From NCBI GenBank assembly GCA_021292165.1, contig CM037878.1, positions 238,729,546 to 238,793,545 on the forward strand: a stretch of DNA of 64,000 nucleotides, written 5' to 3'. The notes beneath the pieces were generated by a model, which had not been told where the DNA came from, did no database searches, and worked only from the letters and a program-made list of their open reading frames with translations. Shown in pieces: positions 55,701 to 64,000 of the stretch. The translations under genes and the position numbers were made by a program. Source of the DNA: Shinisaurus crocodilurus (lineage: Eukaryota > Chordata > Lepidosauria > Squamata > Shinisauridae). Positions within the stretch are counted from its first letter, which is position 1, and each line of letters opens with the position of its first letter.

Positions 55701-58700
55701 TGGCCCTGCTCACACAGTTATTTACAGGAAGATTGTTGCAGCAATAACTTTGCTATGGGAAAATAACTCTTAAACTGCTAAGGTAACATGAGAAGAGACT
55801 ACTTTCTACCTTTAATTCTTGTCGATAAAGGAGATCTGTTAGCTAAATGAGACACAACACTAGCCTTCCCCAACCCAGCACCCTCCAGGTGCATTGGGGT
55901 ACAACTCCCATCACCCCCAGATAGTAATGATGGGTATTTTAGTCCAACATATCTGGAGGTTGCCAGGTTGGAGAAGGCTGAATGATCCCATGCATGCAAT
56001 TAGCAATTGCATGGATTTTTGTTTGTTTGTTTAGACTGAGACCCTGGTACGGGATACCCTAACCCTTTGTCATATCCTGCAGTCTCAGACTGGATCTAGT
56101 GCCCCACACCTGCCATTTACATGTAAAAAACCAACGAAATCTACTTGCACAAGTAGCAATTGCATTGTTATGTCTCGTTTGACCTTATGCTTACTTGAAA
56201 GCTTGCATATTCCAATATTGACAGAAACGGGTCCACTAAAACTTAGCATGTAACTAATTTTGTATCTCTTTTGACCAAAAAGTAGAGCCAATATGGTAAC
56301 TTTGTGCTTCATAGGTAGAAGCTAGATGGACCAGTGGTCTTAACGGAGTAAAGCAGCTTATCCCTCTATACCAGTGTTCTCCAACCTTGGGTCCCCAGAT
56401 GTTTTTGGCCTACAACTCCCAGCATGCCCCAGCCAGCTATGCTGGCTGGGGCATGCTGGGAGTTGTAGGCCAAAAACATCTGGGGACCCAAGGTTGGAGA
56501 ACACTGCTCTATACTTAAGAGAGTAGGAGTCGAATCTAAAAAACCATGGGTTCTTTTTCTGGGTTGTTCGAGGGAAGAAACCATGGTTTGTTAGTGCGAC
56601 TGTGTTTGCACAACACGACAACCCAGAATTCAACAACTCATGGACTAAATAAATCATGGGTTAGCATTGTGTGCGAACTGCGTCTATCTGTGATACCTTG
56701 GTCGCATTCGCATGACACAACAACCTCCCCTGTGAATAAGCTACACGGTGTGGATTCTTCGTGGAACAACCCATGGTAAACCTGACAGATGATCGGGCTA
56801 AGAATCCCAGGGACCTGCATTGCAGAACCTGTCTAGTCTCCTCTCCCCCTCTGATTGTGACTCCTTTTGTGATTACTGAGGGTGAGGCTTTCCCCCCTTT
56901 TTCCCCAGAGATCACTTTTCACGATCTTCAAAGTGACAGCCAGCGACAGCCCCTCTAAAGTGTCCAAGTGGCACATAGGAGCAGCCATCACTGGTTCACC
57001 ACTGTTTTATGTGTGTGCCAGAAATGTGCGCAAATGTTTTCGGTAATTTTTTTTTTTTTAAATTTAGTCAGTAGTTCAGAGTTGCACAAGTGTGCAACTC
57101 CAATTACCCTAAATATGAAGCCTTGCCTGGTCAATGTCCTGGTAACTTTGCTTTCATTTGACAGCTGTCAGACAGCAAACTGTCAAGTGCAAAGCAAAGC
57201 TGTGAAAAGATCTTGACTTGCAAAAGGGGGTGGTGACTACATCACCCCCTTTGCAGCGCGATCCTCTAGATTTTAAGTTTGGATCTGACAGTTCTCAGTG
57301 TCCTTCAACTTTTCTACCCTTTCTTGAGCCTCTAGGTACTCGGGAAAGTGCAGCCCACCCCATTTACGGGAGCACTTTTGACAGCTGTCAAAAGTAAGGG
57401 TTTCTTTTAAAACAGGATTTTTGACAGGGCCAAGCAGGGTTTTTTGACAGGGACATATACAGATTTCATGGCTTGGGCAATTGATGAAGCAGCTGTCACT
57501 GGTGGTGGCCCAGGTAAGCTTAGCAAGAGTTGCGAGAGGGGTTTGCCACTCTTTTACCCCACCCCTCAGCATCTGCTGCTTGAGGCCAATGCCTCTGTTT
57601 GCATAATGATAGGACCAGCCCTGAGTCTGTACTGAACCTTACTGAGCAAAAATCCCTCATGAAAGCCTTGTTAACTGTTGTTATACTAATTTCCCCCAAT
57701 GTGTTTAATGATGGGTAGAATCTTTCTTGCCTTAGAGTTAGGGAACAGGACTTGGCTCCTTTTCAAGAGGGGATCTCCAAGGAGCTGTTGTCAGAAGCAA
57801 TCAGTCAACGGCTTGGGACACACTACCAGATTGTTGAGAAGAAGTTGTACCGTGAGCATGATTGCATGTTCCCAGCAAGGTGAGAGCGATACAAAATCTA
57901 TCCATCAGAGAGAGAGAGAGAGGAACAGGAAAATTTCCCTAGCCTCTTTAACCTATGGGTCATTGAGCAGAAAATGTTTGAAAGGGCTAAATTCTAGCGT
58001 AAGAGGAAGAAACTGATGAGGCATTGCCTTGCCTGAAATGTAGAAATTGCATTTGCTTTTGTGAGAAACCAATATTGACACTGCACTTTAGTTGTACGAG
58101 GAGGTGATATGGGTTAGAAGCTGAAAGAAATCGGGAATAAATACCTCTGGGGAACAAGGATAATTGAAAGAGATAACTTGCAGAATTGTCTAAAACAGGA
58201 GTTGTGTGGGTGTCAGATGGGGCTTGTGACTGCACCCAGCTTGGTTTATAGTGGTAGGTTAAAAAATAAGCTGAGTTCACAAGATCCCTCAACAATGTTG
58301 CTATGTGTGCCCATTGTTTTCTCCTCTCACCTCAATCCCTGGGCCTTTTGTATAGCCATGATATGCCATGCTATATCCTGTGGCATCTTCTCAGTGTTGT
58401 CCAGCAGAGTTTTTCCAGTGGTTCATGGCTTGCTTCAATCTGGGCTAAAGAGAGATGGTGGAACACTTGGTAGCACACTGTGATGTGTTTGCGTGACACC
58501 TCTAAGATAAAGTCGCTTGCACCAGTCATGACTTGGACACCAGTTAATAGAGGTACCCAGAGCACCAACTGGTCTAGTTTTATTGGGTGACTTTCAGTGT
58601 TGAGGCTCAAGGATGTGGATAAGGTGCTTGGACAAGTCTGGTCAACCACCTGTGTGCACTTGACCCCTGCCCTTCATGGCTTAATACATCTAATAAGGAG

Positions 58701-61700
58701 GGGATGTCCAGCTAGGTCCAGGTGGTGTAAATTCCTCCTTGAGAGAGGGGTGTGTGCCAGCCACTTTAAAGGAGGCAGTAATTAGGCCATTCCTGAAAAA
58801 GCCTATCCTGGACCTGGAAGATGTTAACAGTTGTAGGCTGGTCACCAACATTCCCTTCCTGGGTTAGGTGCTTGGTCTTAACACCGGCCTTTCCCAACCT
58901 GGTGCCTTCCAGATGTTTTGGACTATCACTCCCATAATCCTTGACCACTGGCCATGCTGGCTGGGGCTGATGGGAATTGAAATCCAAAACATTTGGAGAG
59001 CACCAGGTTGGGGAAAGCCACTTAAGACCATCCAGCATGTTTATGGGTAAAACTCAAGTCATGAACTTCCTGGCTCTTAACTTAAGCTCTTGTACTTAGT
59101 GTGCCGCCCCCCGGTAAATTAATTCAAAGGACTCAATGTAATTGAAGTTAAGGGTCCAGTTGTGTGGATATTTAGTCCTGTAATTTATAATACATGGAAA
59201 GTATTTCCATTGGCATTATGTGTAATTCTCATGGCTCCCCCTCTTGCACTGAAATATCTGCAGATGTAGTGGGGTTGAGCACTTCATCTTGGAGATCATT
59301 GACAACCTTCCAGACATGGAGATGGTAATCAATGTGCGAGACTATCCCCAGGTGCCCAAACTGATGAAACCAAGGGTGCCTGTCTTCTCCTTCAGTAAGG
59401 TGAGAGAATGAAGAGCTGTTATCCCATCAGCCATACTAGCTGGGGACAGCTCTGGTGCTGAATTGAATCTCTTGCAAAATCTCTTGAATTGAATCTCTTG
59501 AAAAATGAGACATTTTTTCTGTAACTAACGTGCTTCTCTTCATTTTCGGAAAGACTTCAGAATATTATGATATTATGTATCCTGCCTGGACATTTTGGGA
59601 AGGGGGACCAGCTGTTTGGCCTATTTATCCAACAGGCCTAGGACGTTGGGACCTAATGAGAGAGAACCTCAAAAGGTATATCTCAGGAAAGAACTATTTT
59701 GTTGCTTTTAAAGAGAGAGGCCCTCAAACTTAATAATGCATTTCTGCTTTTTAATTGAGCCTTGCACCCATGCAAAGCTAGATTCTCTTCAGTCTGAAGC
59801 ACATTTATTGGGAAATAAATTGTATTTTGTAAAATGGAAGTTAAGGATGCATGGCATCACAGCCTATGGCATCCACAAGCTGTGTTGATTGTTTAGGTCA
59901 GGGGTAGGGAACATCAGGCCTGCGGGCCAGATCTGTTCCTCCTGGGGCCCCAATCTGGCCTTCTGGGGTTCCCCAGAAGGCCACATTTCCTTTCCCTCTG
60001 ACCACTGATCATTTGGAGGTTTCCCAACTTTTGTGCAGTATTTTCCCCATTCTAAAAGGCTGAAATGCTGCTCCTGAGGCTTAGTTGCTGGCACCAAGAG
60101 CTTTAAGTCACAATATGCTGGGTTTTTGTTTTTTCATTTTTGACCTTTGGCCCCACCCCCTTTGCCTTGAGGCTTACCACCACTGGAATGTGGCCACCAA
60201 GAGCTTCTCTGAAACTGAATTCAGCCCTTGGGCTGGTGCATCTACACTGGTTTAGTCTTTTGGACTTTATCAGGCCAAATTGGTGGAAATCCACACAGAA
60301 GTTAGCACATTGGGACAGGGAGAACTTTGCCCAGATCTAACAGTAAGTAGGACAACCAGATGCAAGAGTTCCTGTACTGTTAGTTCAGTGGTGGGGAACA
60401 TTTTTTTCTGTTGAGGGGGCTGCATTCCCTTGGGGGGTAATGTGTTGGGGGCTGCATGCTGCCTTTGGGCAGGCTCACCCTCTTTTCTCTCTCAATCACC
60501 TCTCTCTCTTTCAGTCACCTCTTTCCCTCCCTCCCTCCCTCCCTCCCTCCCTCCCTCCCTCCCCCCCCAAGAAGTGGGCTGCCGGGGAAGGGACAGCTTG
60601 CTCACCTTGGAGGTCTGAACTGATCACTTGGAGAGGGCTTTAGAAATTAGGGCCACAGGTTGACCATTCCTTTTTTAGTGGCTGTGTGGAAGAGGGAATT
60701 CCAACAGGTTTAACTTCTTACCTCTGTACAGCAATATTAACCTATCAAATCCCTTCTTCTACACAACCTTTAAAACAGGGTTGAGCAGCCTGTGGCCCTC
60801 CAGACAGCTCCCATCATCCCTCCCCATTGGCTATGCTGGCTAGGGCTGATGGAAACTGTAGGCCAAAACATCTGGAGGGCCACAAGTTGCCCACCGCCGA
60901 TTTAAAAGTACAGGATCCCATCCTTTGCATATGGTCACCTGAACTGTCATGTGCAAGAGAGAAACAGGAAGATGGTACTGGATGAGGAACAAGTTATAAG
61001 TAAAATCTTTACAAGTTATAAGTAAAAACTGACTCTTTGGGTCAGTTTTATTGCATTCTGGTAAGTTTGGGATAAAGCTTGGGATAAAAACAAACAAACA
61101 GCTGAAGTAAGATATCCACTACTGCTATTTTGCCAACCCTTGAAGAATTCATGCAGTTCTATGACAGGTAGATTGTATAGCATTTATCTTGCTTCTACTT
61201 GCGCAAAAGGTTGTACAAGTCTTTATAAGCAGTAGAACACTTCTGGATTTTGTTTCACTTTTCTCATTCAACACTCTTGTGCAAGGTGTAAACAGCCCTT
61301 TGGGGAGCGGAAGGGTACCTTTTGGATCCAACCCAAAATGCTTTAGAATGTAATCCTATGCATGTTTAGACAGAAAAAAGTCCTACAGCTCTTATGCTGG
61401 GAGTTGTAGGACTTTTTTCTGTCTAAACATACATAGGATTGCACCCTTAAAGAAAAATGCTTGACTTTTAAAAATAAATACAGTTGGCTTTTTTTCTCAC
61501 CTGGTGGATTGGCTTGCCCATTTGCTCAACCTTTTGCCGCATTCACTTGTTCACGAATTTATCTTGCAGCGATGGAAATAAATGCACTGATTCTCAAGTG
61601 TGAAAGGAACTGACCAGTTTCTTTTGATTGTCCCAAATTGTAAACACGAAGGAAGTGGCACATGAATAGAATTGTCAAATATCTTGTTAGAATAGTGTAT

Positions 61701-63882
61701 TGCACTACTAATATAAGGGTGAGGTGGGATGACTTGACCTGCAACCAAAGAAGAGGTTCTGAGAAATAGGATTAATTTCTGAGCTGCAGGGCCTAAGACA
61801 TTCTATGTTTTTAATATCCTGCATTGATCCAAATATCCTTAGCTCTGCAGAAAAATGGCCCTGGAAGAAGAAAATTTCTAAAGCCTATTTCCGAGGATCC
61901 AGGTGAGCACAGTTTCCACTTCCTAATACTGTACTTTGATATTACTGATTTAATACCACAATAGCCCTTAACAAGTCTAGGGCTATGTCCTGTGTTGTCC
62001 AGAAAGATCTGGTTGTTAAAAATGGAATATGTTTGGCCTAAGTTAAATGTATGGGGATTGTCACTTTGTTAGAGAAGGCAGCATTTAATGTGCTTATGGG
62101 GATTACCTGTCTCAACACTGCCACCACCTATGGGGAAACTGCTCCTTCACTGGGCAATCTCACCTATGGGGTTTCTTAATTTTCTAGAAAATTGCTTATA
62201 TTTCAGGGCCACTATAACTTAGAGTTCCATAAGCTGTCCCTTTGCTGCTGTCACCAATTCTATTAAAATTCTATAAAACCTAGTAGCCTGGTATATGAGA
62301 CTTAGGCATTAGATGGGCACCAACACTAAAAGATGAACTATTTAACAAGTTATTTATTAAAGGGATGTTTTATACATAAGGGAATACTAATATTTACTTT
62401 AGGGGTTTCAAAAGAATGCTTGTTGAAACTTCTTAAGGACACAAGACACTGTTGCTATTACAAACCTCTTAATGACTTCTTTTACCTCAGGCCAAATTCC
62501 TAAACCTCTACCCCAGCCAAATGCAATCACAACCAGGTCCAGCTCTTGGGTACAGTCTTCATTTGACTCCCAAAGCTCCTCCTGCTGTATTTCTGGCTGC
62601 TTGGACTGTTTATCTGGGTTTTAGTGCCTGCTTGTGTAACCTTCTTCTCGCAAGATCTTAGGGGAGCCTCCTGGCATAACACAGCCACCTGCTCTCTACT
62701 CCCGAACTTCACAAGCCACGTATGGTCATCCCACAGAGAAGGAATAGTTTAATATTCAGGCCTTAGCTATTCACTTTCTCCTCAGCTTTCTCCTAGTCCT
62801 TCTGTAACACCACCCACCAAGCAGCAAACCTTCTCCCTCTCTAACTACCCACAGACTGGCCCAACTTCTAATGGTCAACTTCTTAACTGTCATTTCCCAA
62901 CCACTCTTCCATCTAGCTAGAATCCCTAGCCAATCAGAATTGAATTTACCTGATCCAGGTCCCATCTATAAATATTCATAGTGATTGTCTCTCTCCTCCT
63001 TCAGAATTTCACCAATCAGCTACTACACAGGCCTTTGACAGTAACATAACAAAAGCAAGGCCTCAGGCCCATATAGATACATTATAGCTTCTCAGAGGCC
63101 ACACAAAGTAAACATTACAGAACAACGACAGGTATATAAATGGCATTTCTTTGCAGTGCTACAGAACTTTCACCTAAATCGGTGGTCTTCTAAATCAAGT
63201 AAACTCTGTCTAGCCATCTCATTTGCTGTTTTTCAGTCACAAATACTCCTTTTGATGTTGCTATCCATTTTCTTCACACCTATCGTTACTTCGTAAATAA
63301 CTTCTTGTTAGCTAGTGTTTTTTTTAAAAAAGCTGTAGTATTGAAATCCCCAAGTGTCAACCTTTTTTCATGCATTTGGGTAATTTTGGTCCAAACACTG
63401 AGAGCAGCTTAAGGTTTGATGAGGTGAAGGAAGTGCTAGTGTCGTGCATTTCCTGCCCCATCTCTGCTTTCTTCTATCCAAACAGAACTTCCACATTTCC
63501 TTGATGCCAGGAAAGCTGGTGCAAAAATTCTATTTTGGATGTGATGAAGAAAGGCACCAATGTCCTATTTAACCTAAAAATGATTCATGTGCTTCAGCTT
63601 CCTGTTATTGTCCGTACACCACTTTGTTTTCTTAAATGGTTTGATCTTTCACTGAGAACTGTTATTCTCAGATAATTTCCTATTAGACTTCATCAAGTGG
63701 CCCAGGTTTTTGTCTGTCTGTTTGGTCATGTGGATCTCAAGAGATGGCAGAACATTGTCTTTGTGTGTGTTTTCTCTGGCAGGACAAGTCCAGAGCGGGA
63801 TCCCCTCATTCTTCTTTCTCGAGAAAATCCAGACCTTGTTGATGCAGAGTACACTAAAAACCAAGCCTGGAAATCTGAAAAA
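52635..63882 (+). CDS. POGLUT1: POGLUT1, exons 1-7 of a longer gene (3' end outside window)
   Basis: Protein O-glucosyltransferase 1 (Rumi family), an ER-lumenal enzyme that adds glucose, and in some substrates xylose, from UDP-sugars to serine in EGF repeats of Notch and other proteins. The exons give 244 in-frame residues: 52635-52713, 54613-54703, 57736-57879, 59264-59399, 59554-59675, 61843-61902, 63783-63882. All six introns begin GT and end AG. An uncleaved-looking signal segment (residues about 6-22, [17 protein letters not shown]) is followed by a Cys-rich stretch (CVKENCHCH), then [11 protein letters not shown], whose Asp (residue 131) matches the catalytic base of the family, and [37 protein letters not shown] and [12 protein letters not shown]. 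The family has about 390 residues and a KDEL-like end, so about 150 residues lie beyond the window. The best-supported gene here. Confidence 0.97.
53601..53690. mobile_element. Fold-back MITE in intron 1
   Basis: GTGCAATCCTATGCATATTT, ACTTAGAAGTAAACC and returning GTTTTAGGATTGTAG belong to the 42345-42432 family. The rest of intron 1 (52714-54612) shows no exon or named repeat. Confidence 0.65.
54613..54703 (+). CDS. POGLUT1: POGLUT1 coding exon 2
   Basis: Residues 27-56 plus two bases of residue 57. The sequence reads [18 protein letters not shown], then [12 protein letters not shown]. The acceptor is ATGTTTCAG and the donor AAAG|GTAAGG. It carries the Cys cluster of the N-terminal family region. 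Confidence 0.94.
54748..55175. mobile_element. Long fold-back element in intron 2
   Basis: The left arm starts GGCCACGTTCACACAAATGG with GTAAGCCAGAATTGC; the right arm has TTAAGCCAGAATTCTTAGC, TTGTTTGTGCAAAC. Inner blocks CAGGAACCTACCAGC and GCTGGTAAGTTCCTGG are inverted partners. It is about 420 bp, degenerate, and has no coding sequence. Confidence 0.6.
55480..55615. mobile_element. hAT-type palindromic MITE in intron 2
   Basis: It starts CAGGGTTGGGCAACTTGTGG and ends CCACAAGTTGCCCACCCCTG. The flanks CTGCATAG and GTGCATAG agree at 7 of 8 bases. Confidence 0.85.
55863..55982. mobile_element. Palindromic MITE, diverged, in intron 2
   Basis: AGCCTTCCCCAACCCAGC, CCTCCAGGTGCATTGGGGTA and returning CCAACATATCTGGAGG, GGTTGGAGAAGGCTGA show the palindrome family with an A/T-changed centre. 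Confidence 0.65.
56372..56506. mobile_element. hAT MITE, perfect 66-bp palindrome, in intron 2
   Basis: The element is 135 bp: an arm of 66 bases (start CAGTGTTCTCCAACCTTGGG), a 3-base loop TAT and an arm that is its exact reverse complement. It is flanked by perfect 8-bp duplications CTCTATAC (56364-56371 and 56507-56514). The absence of a single mismatch indicates a very young insertion or active correction of one arm by the other. Confidence 0.95.
56597..57500. mobile_element. Large composite repeat, copy 3, partial, in intron 2
   Basis: The left blocks TGTTTGCACAACACGACAAC and CATTCGCATGACACAACAAC match the GGTTCACACAAC family. The block CTAAAGTGTCCAAGTGGCAC matches 44600-44640, and TTTTGACAGCTGTCAAAAG with GGGACATATACAG matches 45040-45130. 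Edges and internal order are only approximate. Confidence 0.5.
57736..57879 (+). CDS. POGLUT1: POGLUT1 coding exon 3
   Basis: Residues 57-104 (plus codon parts): [39 protein letters not shown]. The acceptor is TCTTGCCTTAG and the donor CAAG|GTGAGA. A +1-frame open reading in the same place is a shadow and not the product. Confidence 0.94.
58880..59027. mobile_element. Palindromic MITE in intron 3
   Basis: GGCCTTTCCCAACCTGGTGC, CCAGATGTTTTGGACTATCA return as GAAATCCAAAACATTTGGAG, GCACCAGGTTGGGGAAAGCC. Confidence 0.75.
59264..59399 (+). CDS. POGLUT1: POGLUT1 coding exon 4 (catalytic Asp)
   Basis: Residues 105-150: [41 protein letters not shown]. The Asp in VRDY is residue 131 of this model. 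The donor is AAG|GTGAGA, phase 0. Confidence 0.95.
59554..59675 (+). CDS. POGLUT1: POGLUT1 coding exon 5
   Basis: Residues 151-190: [40 protein letters not shown]. Intron 4 before it is only 154 bp. The donor is AAAAG|GTATAT. Confidence 0.95.
59898..60245. mobile_element. hAT-like MITE (CAGGGGTAGGGAACATC) in intron 5
   Basis: The left side is CAGGGGTAGGGAACATCAGG; the right end has GAATTCAGCCCTTGGGCTG. It contains GGAATGTGGCCACC, also found reversed at 51030-51050. It is about 350 bp, with no coding sequence. Confidence 0.5.
60519..60566 (+). repeat. (CTCC)n microsatellite in intron 5
   Basis: About ten perfect or near-perfect TCCC units end in a C-run. It opens two apparent frames (60430-60643) that are not genes. 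Confidence 0.85.
60776..60900. mobile_element. Palindromic MITE in intron 5
   Basis: CAGGGTTGAGCAGCCTGTGG and CCACAAGTTGCCCACCGCCG are the ends. Flanks CTTTAAAA and ATTTAAAA agree at 7 of 8 bases. Confidence 0.72.
61346..61446. mobile_element. GCATGTTTAGACAGA fold-back MITE in intron 5
   Basis: GTAATCCTATGCATGTTTAG, ACAGAAAAAAGTCCTACAGC and GGGAGTTGTAGGACTTTTTT, CTGTCTAAACATACATAGGA with GATTGCACCC. The central part is shorter than in 51726-51862. Confidence 0.78.
61843..61902 (+). CDS. POGLUT1: POGLUT1 coding exon 6
   Basis: Residues 191-210: [19 protein letters not shown]. This is a 60-bp exon with acceptor ATATCCTTAG and donor CAG|GTGAGC. It was easy to miss by frame length alone. Confidence 0.94.
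61903..63782 (+). other. POGLUT1 intron 6
   Basis: About 1.9 kb with standard splice signals at both ends. I see no further exon and no named repeat apart from possible fragments. No other gene appears on the opposite strand. Confidence 0.5.
63783..63882 (+). CDS. POGLUT1: POGLUT1 coding exon 7 (last in window)
   Basis: Residues 211-244: [33 protein letters not shown]. The Asp in LVDAEY (residue 231) corresponds to human Asp233, altered in a recessive limb-girdle muscular dystrophy. The donor AAA|GTAACT is weaker than the others, so this boundary is slightly less sure. Confidence 0.92.
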
Positions 63883-64000
63883 GTAACTACCACCATAGAC
63901 AACTCTTTCTCTTAGAAAAAGGGATATTTTTCTATATAACCATTCTTTAAAAGCCTGGCGATAAGAGGGCTTAGACTTTTAGGGGAGACGTAGATCACAC

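Noticed and set aside
57699..58016. 105-codon frame over POGLUT1 exon 3
   Set aside because: It reads another frame of exon 3 and continues into the intron. The true frame matches the family and splices cleanly.

Overview
The window is nuclear DNA from a vertebrate, most likely a squamate reptile (lizard or snake). The call rests on a split, spliced gene with canonical GT-AG introns, an intact olfactory receptor, many CR1-type 3' ends, L1 ORF2 fragments with target-site duplications, MIR-like and tRNA-derived SINEs, a 5S rRNA-derived SINE, microsatellites, and a very dense load of fold-back hAT-type elements. Species assignment is inference. No prokaryotic genes, operons or CRISPR arrays are present.

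Only two host genes can be supported. At 35976-36908 on the minus strand is an intact, single-coding-exon odorant receptor (310 residues, OR5V1-like). At 52635-63882 on the plus strand are the first seven coding exons of POGLUT1, the ER protein O-glucosyltransferase of Notch EGF repeats. All seven exons join in frame into 244 residues; the last third of the protein lies beyond the right edge. A small GC-richer promoter region with an NRF1-like site and two overlapping upstream ORFs sits just before it.

Everything else is intergenic or intronic and largely mobile-element debris. 1-26 kb is a mosaic of CR1 ends, SINEs, MITEs and two solo LTRs (about 10.95-12.30 kb and 17.14-17.77 kb). 26.3-31.1 kb is a nested stack: a broken autonomous hAT transposase gene (minus strand, DUF4371/ZMYM1-like type) is invaded by a 5'-truncated L1, a small hAT MITE and a Tc1/mariner-type MITE, and abuts a CR1 end. 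31.7-33.5 kb holds a long hairpin and a repeat carrying a C-rich minisatellite. 36-49 kb has more MITEs, LINE ends and SINEs around the receptor. 49.0-50.3 kb is the longest stretch without a recognised repeat and is a candidate conserved noncoding element. The POGLUT1 introns carry about ten fold-back elements, including one perfect 66-bp inverted repeat.

The genes do not form a pathway together. The clearest unusual content is in the mobile elements: several MITE families whose exact termini and target-site duplications can be read directly, and a large family of palindromes whose arms resemble the ZNF143/THAP11 motif. I found no evidence of a wholly new gene system.
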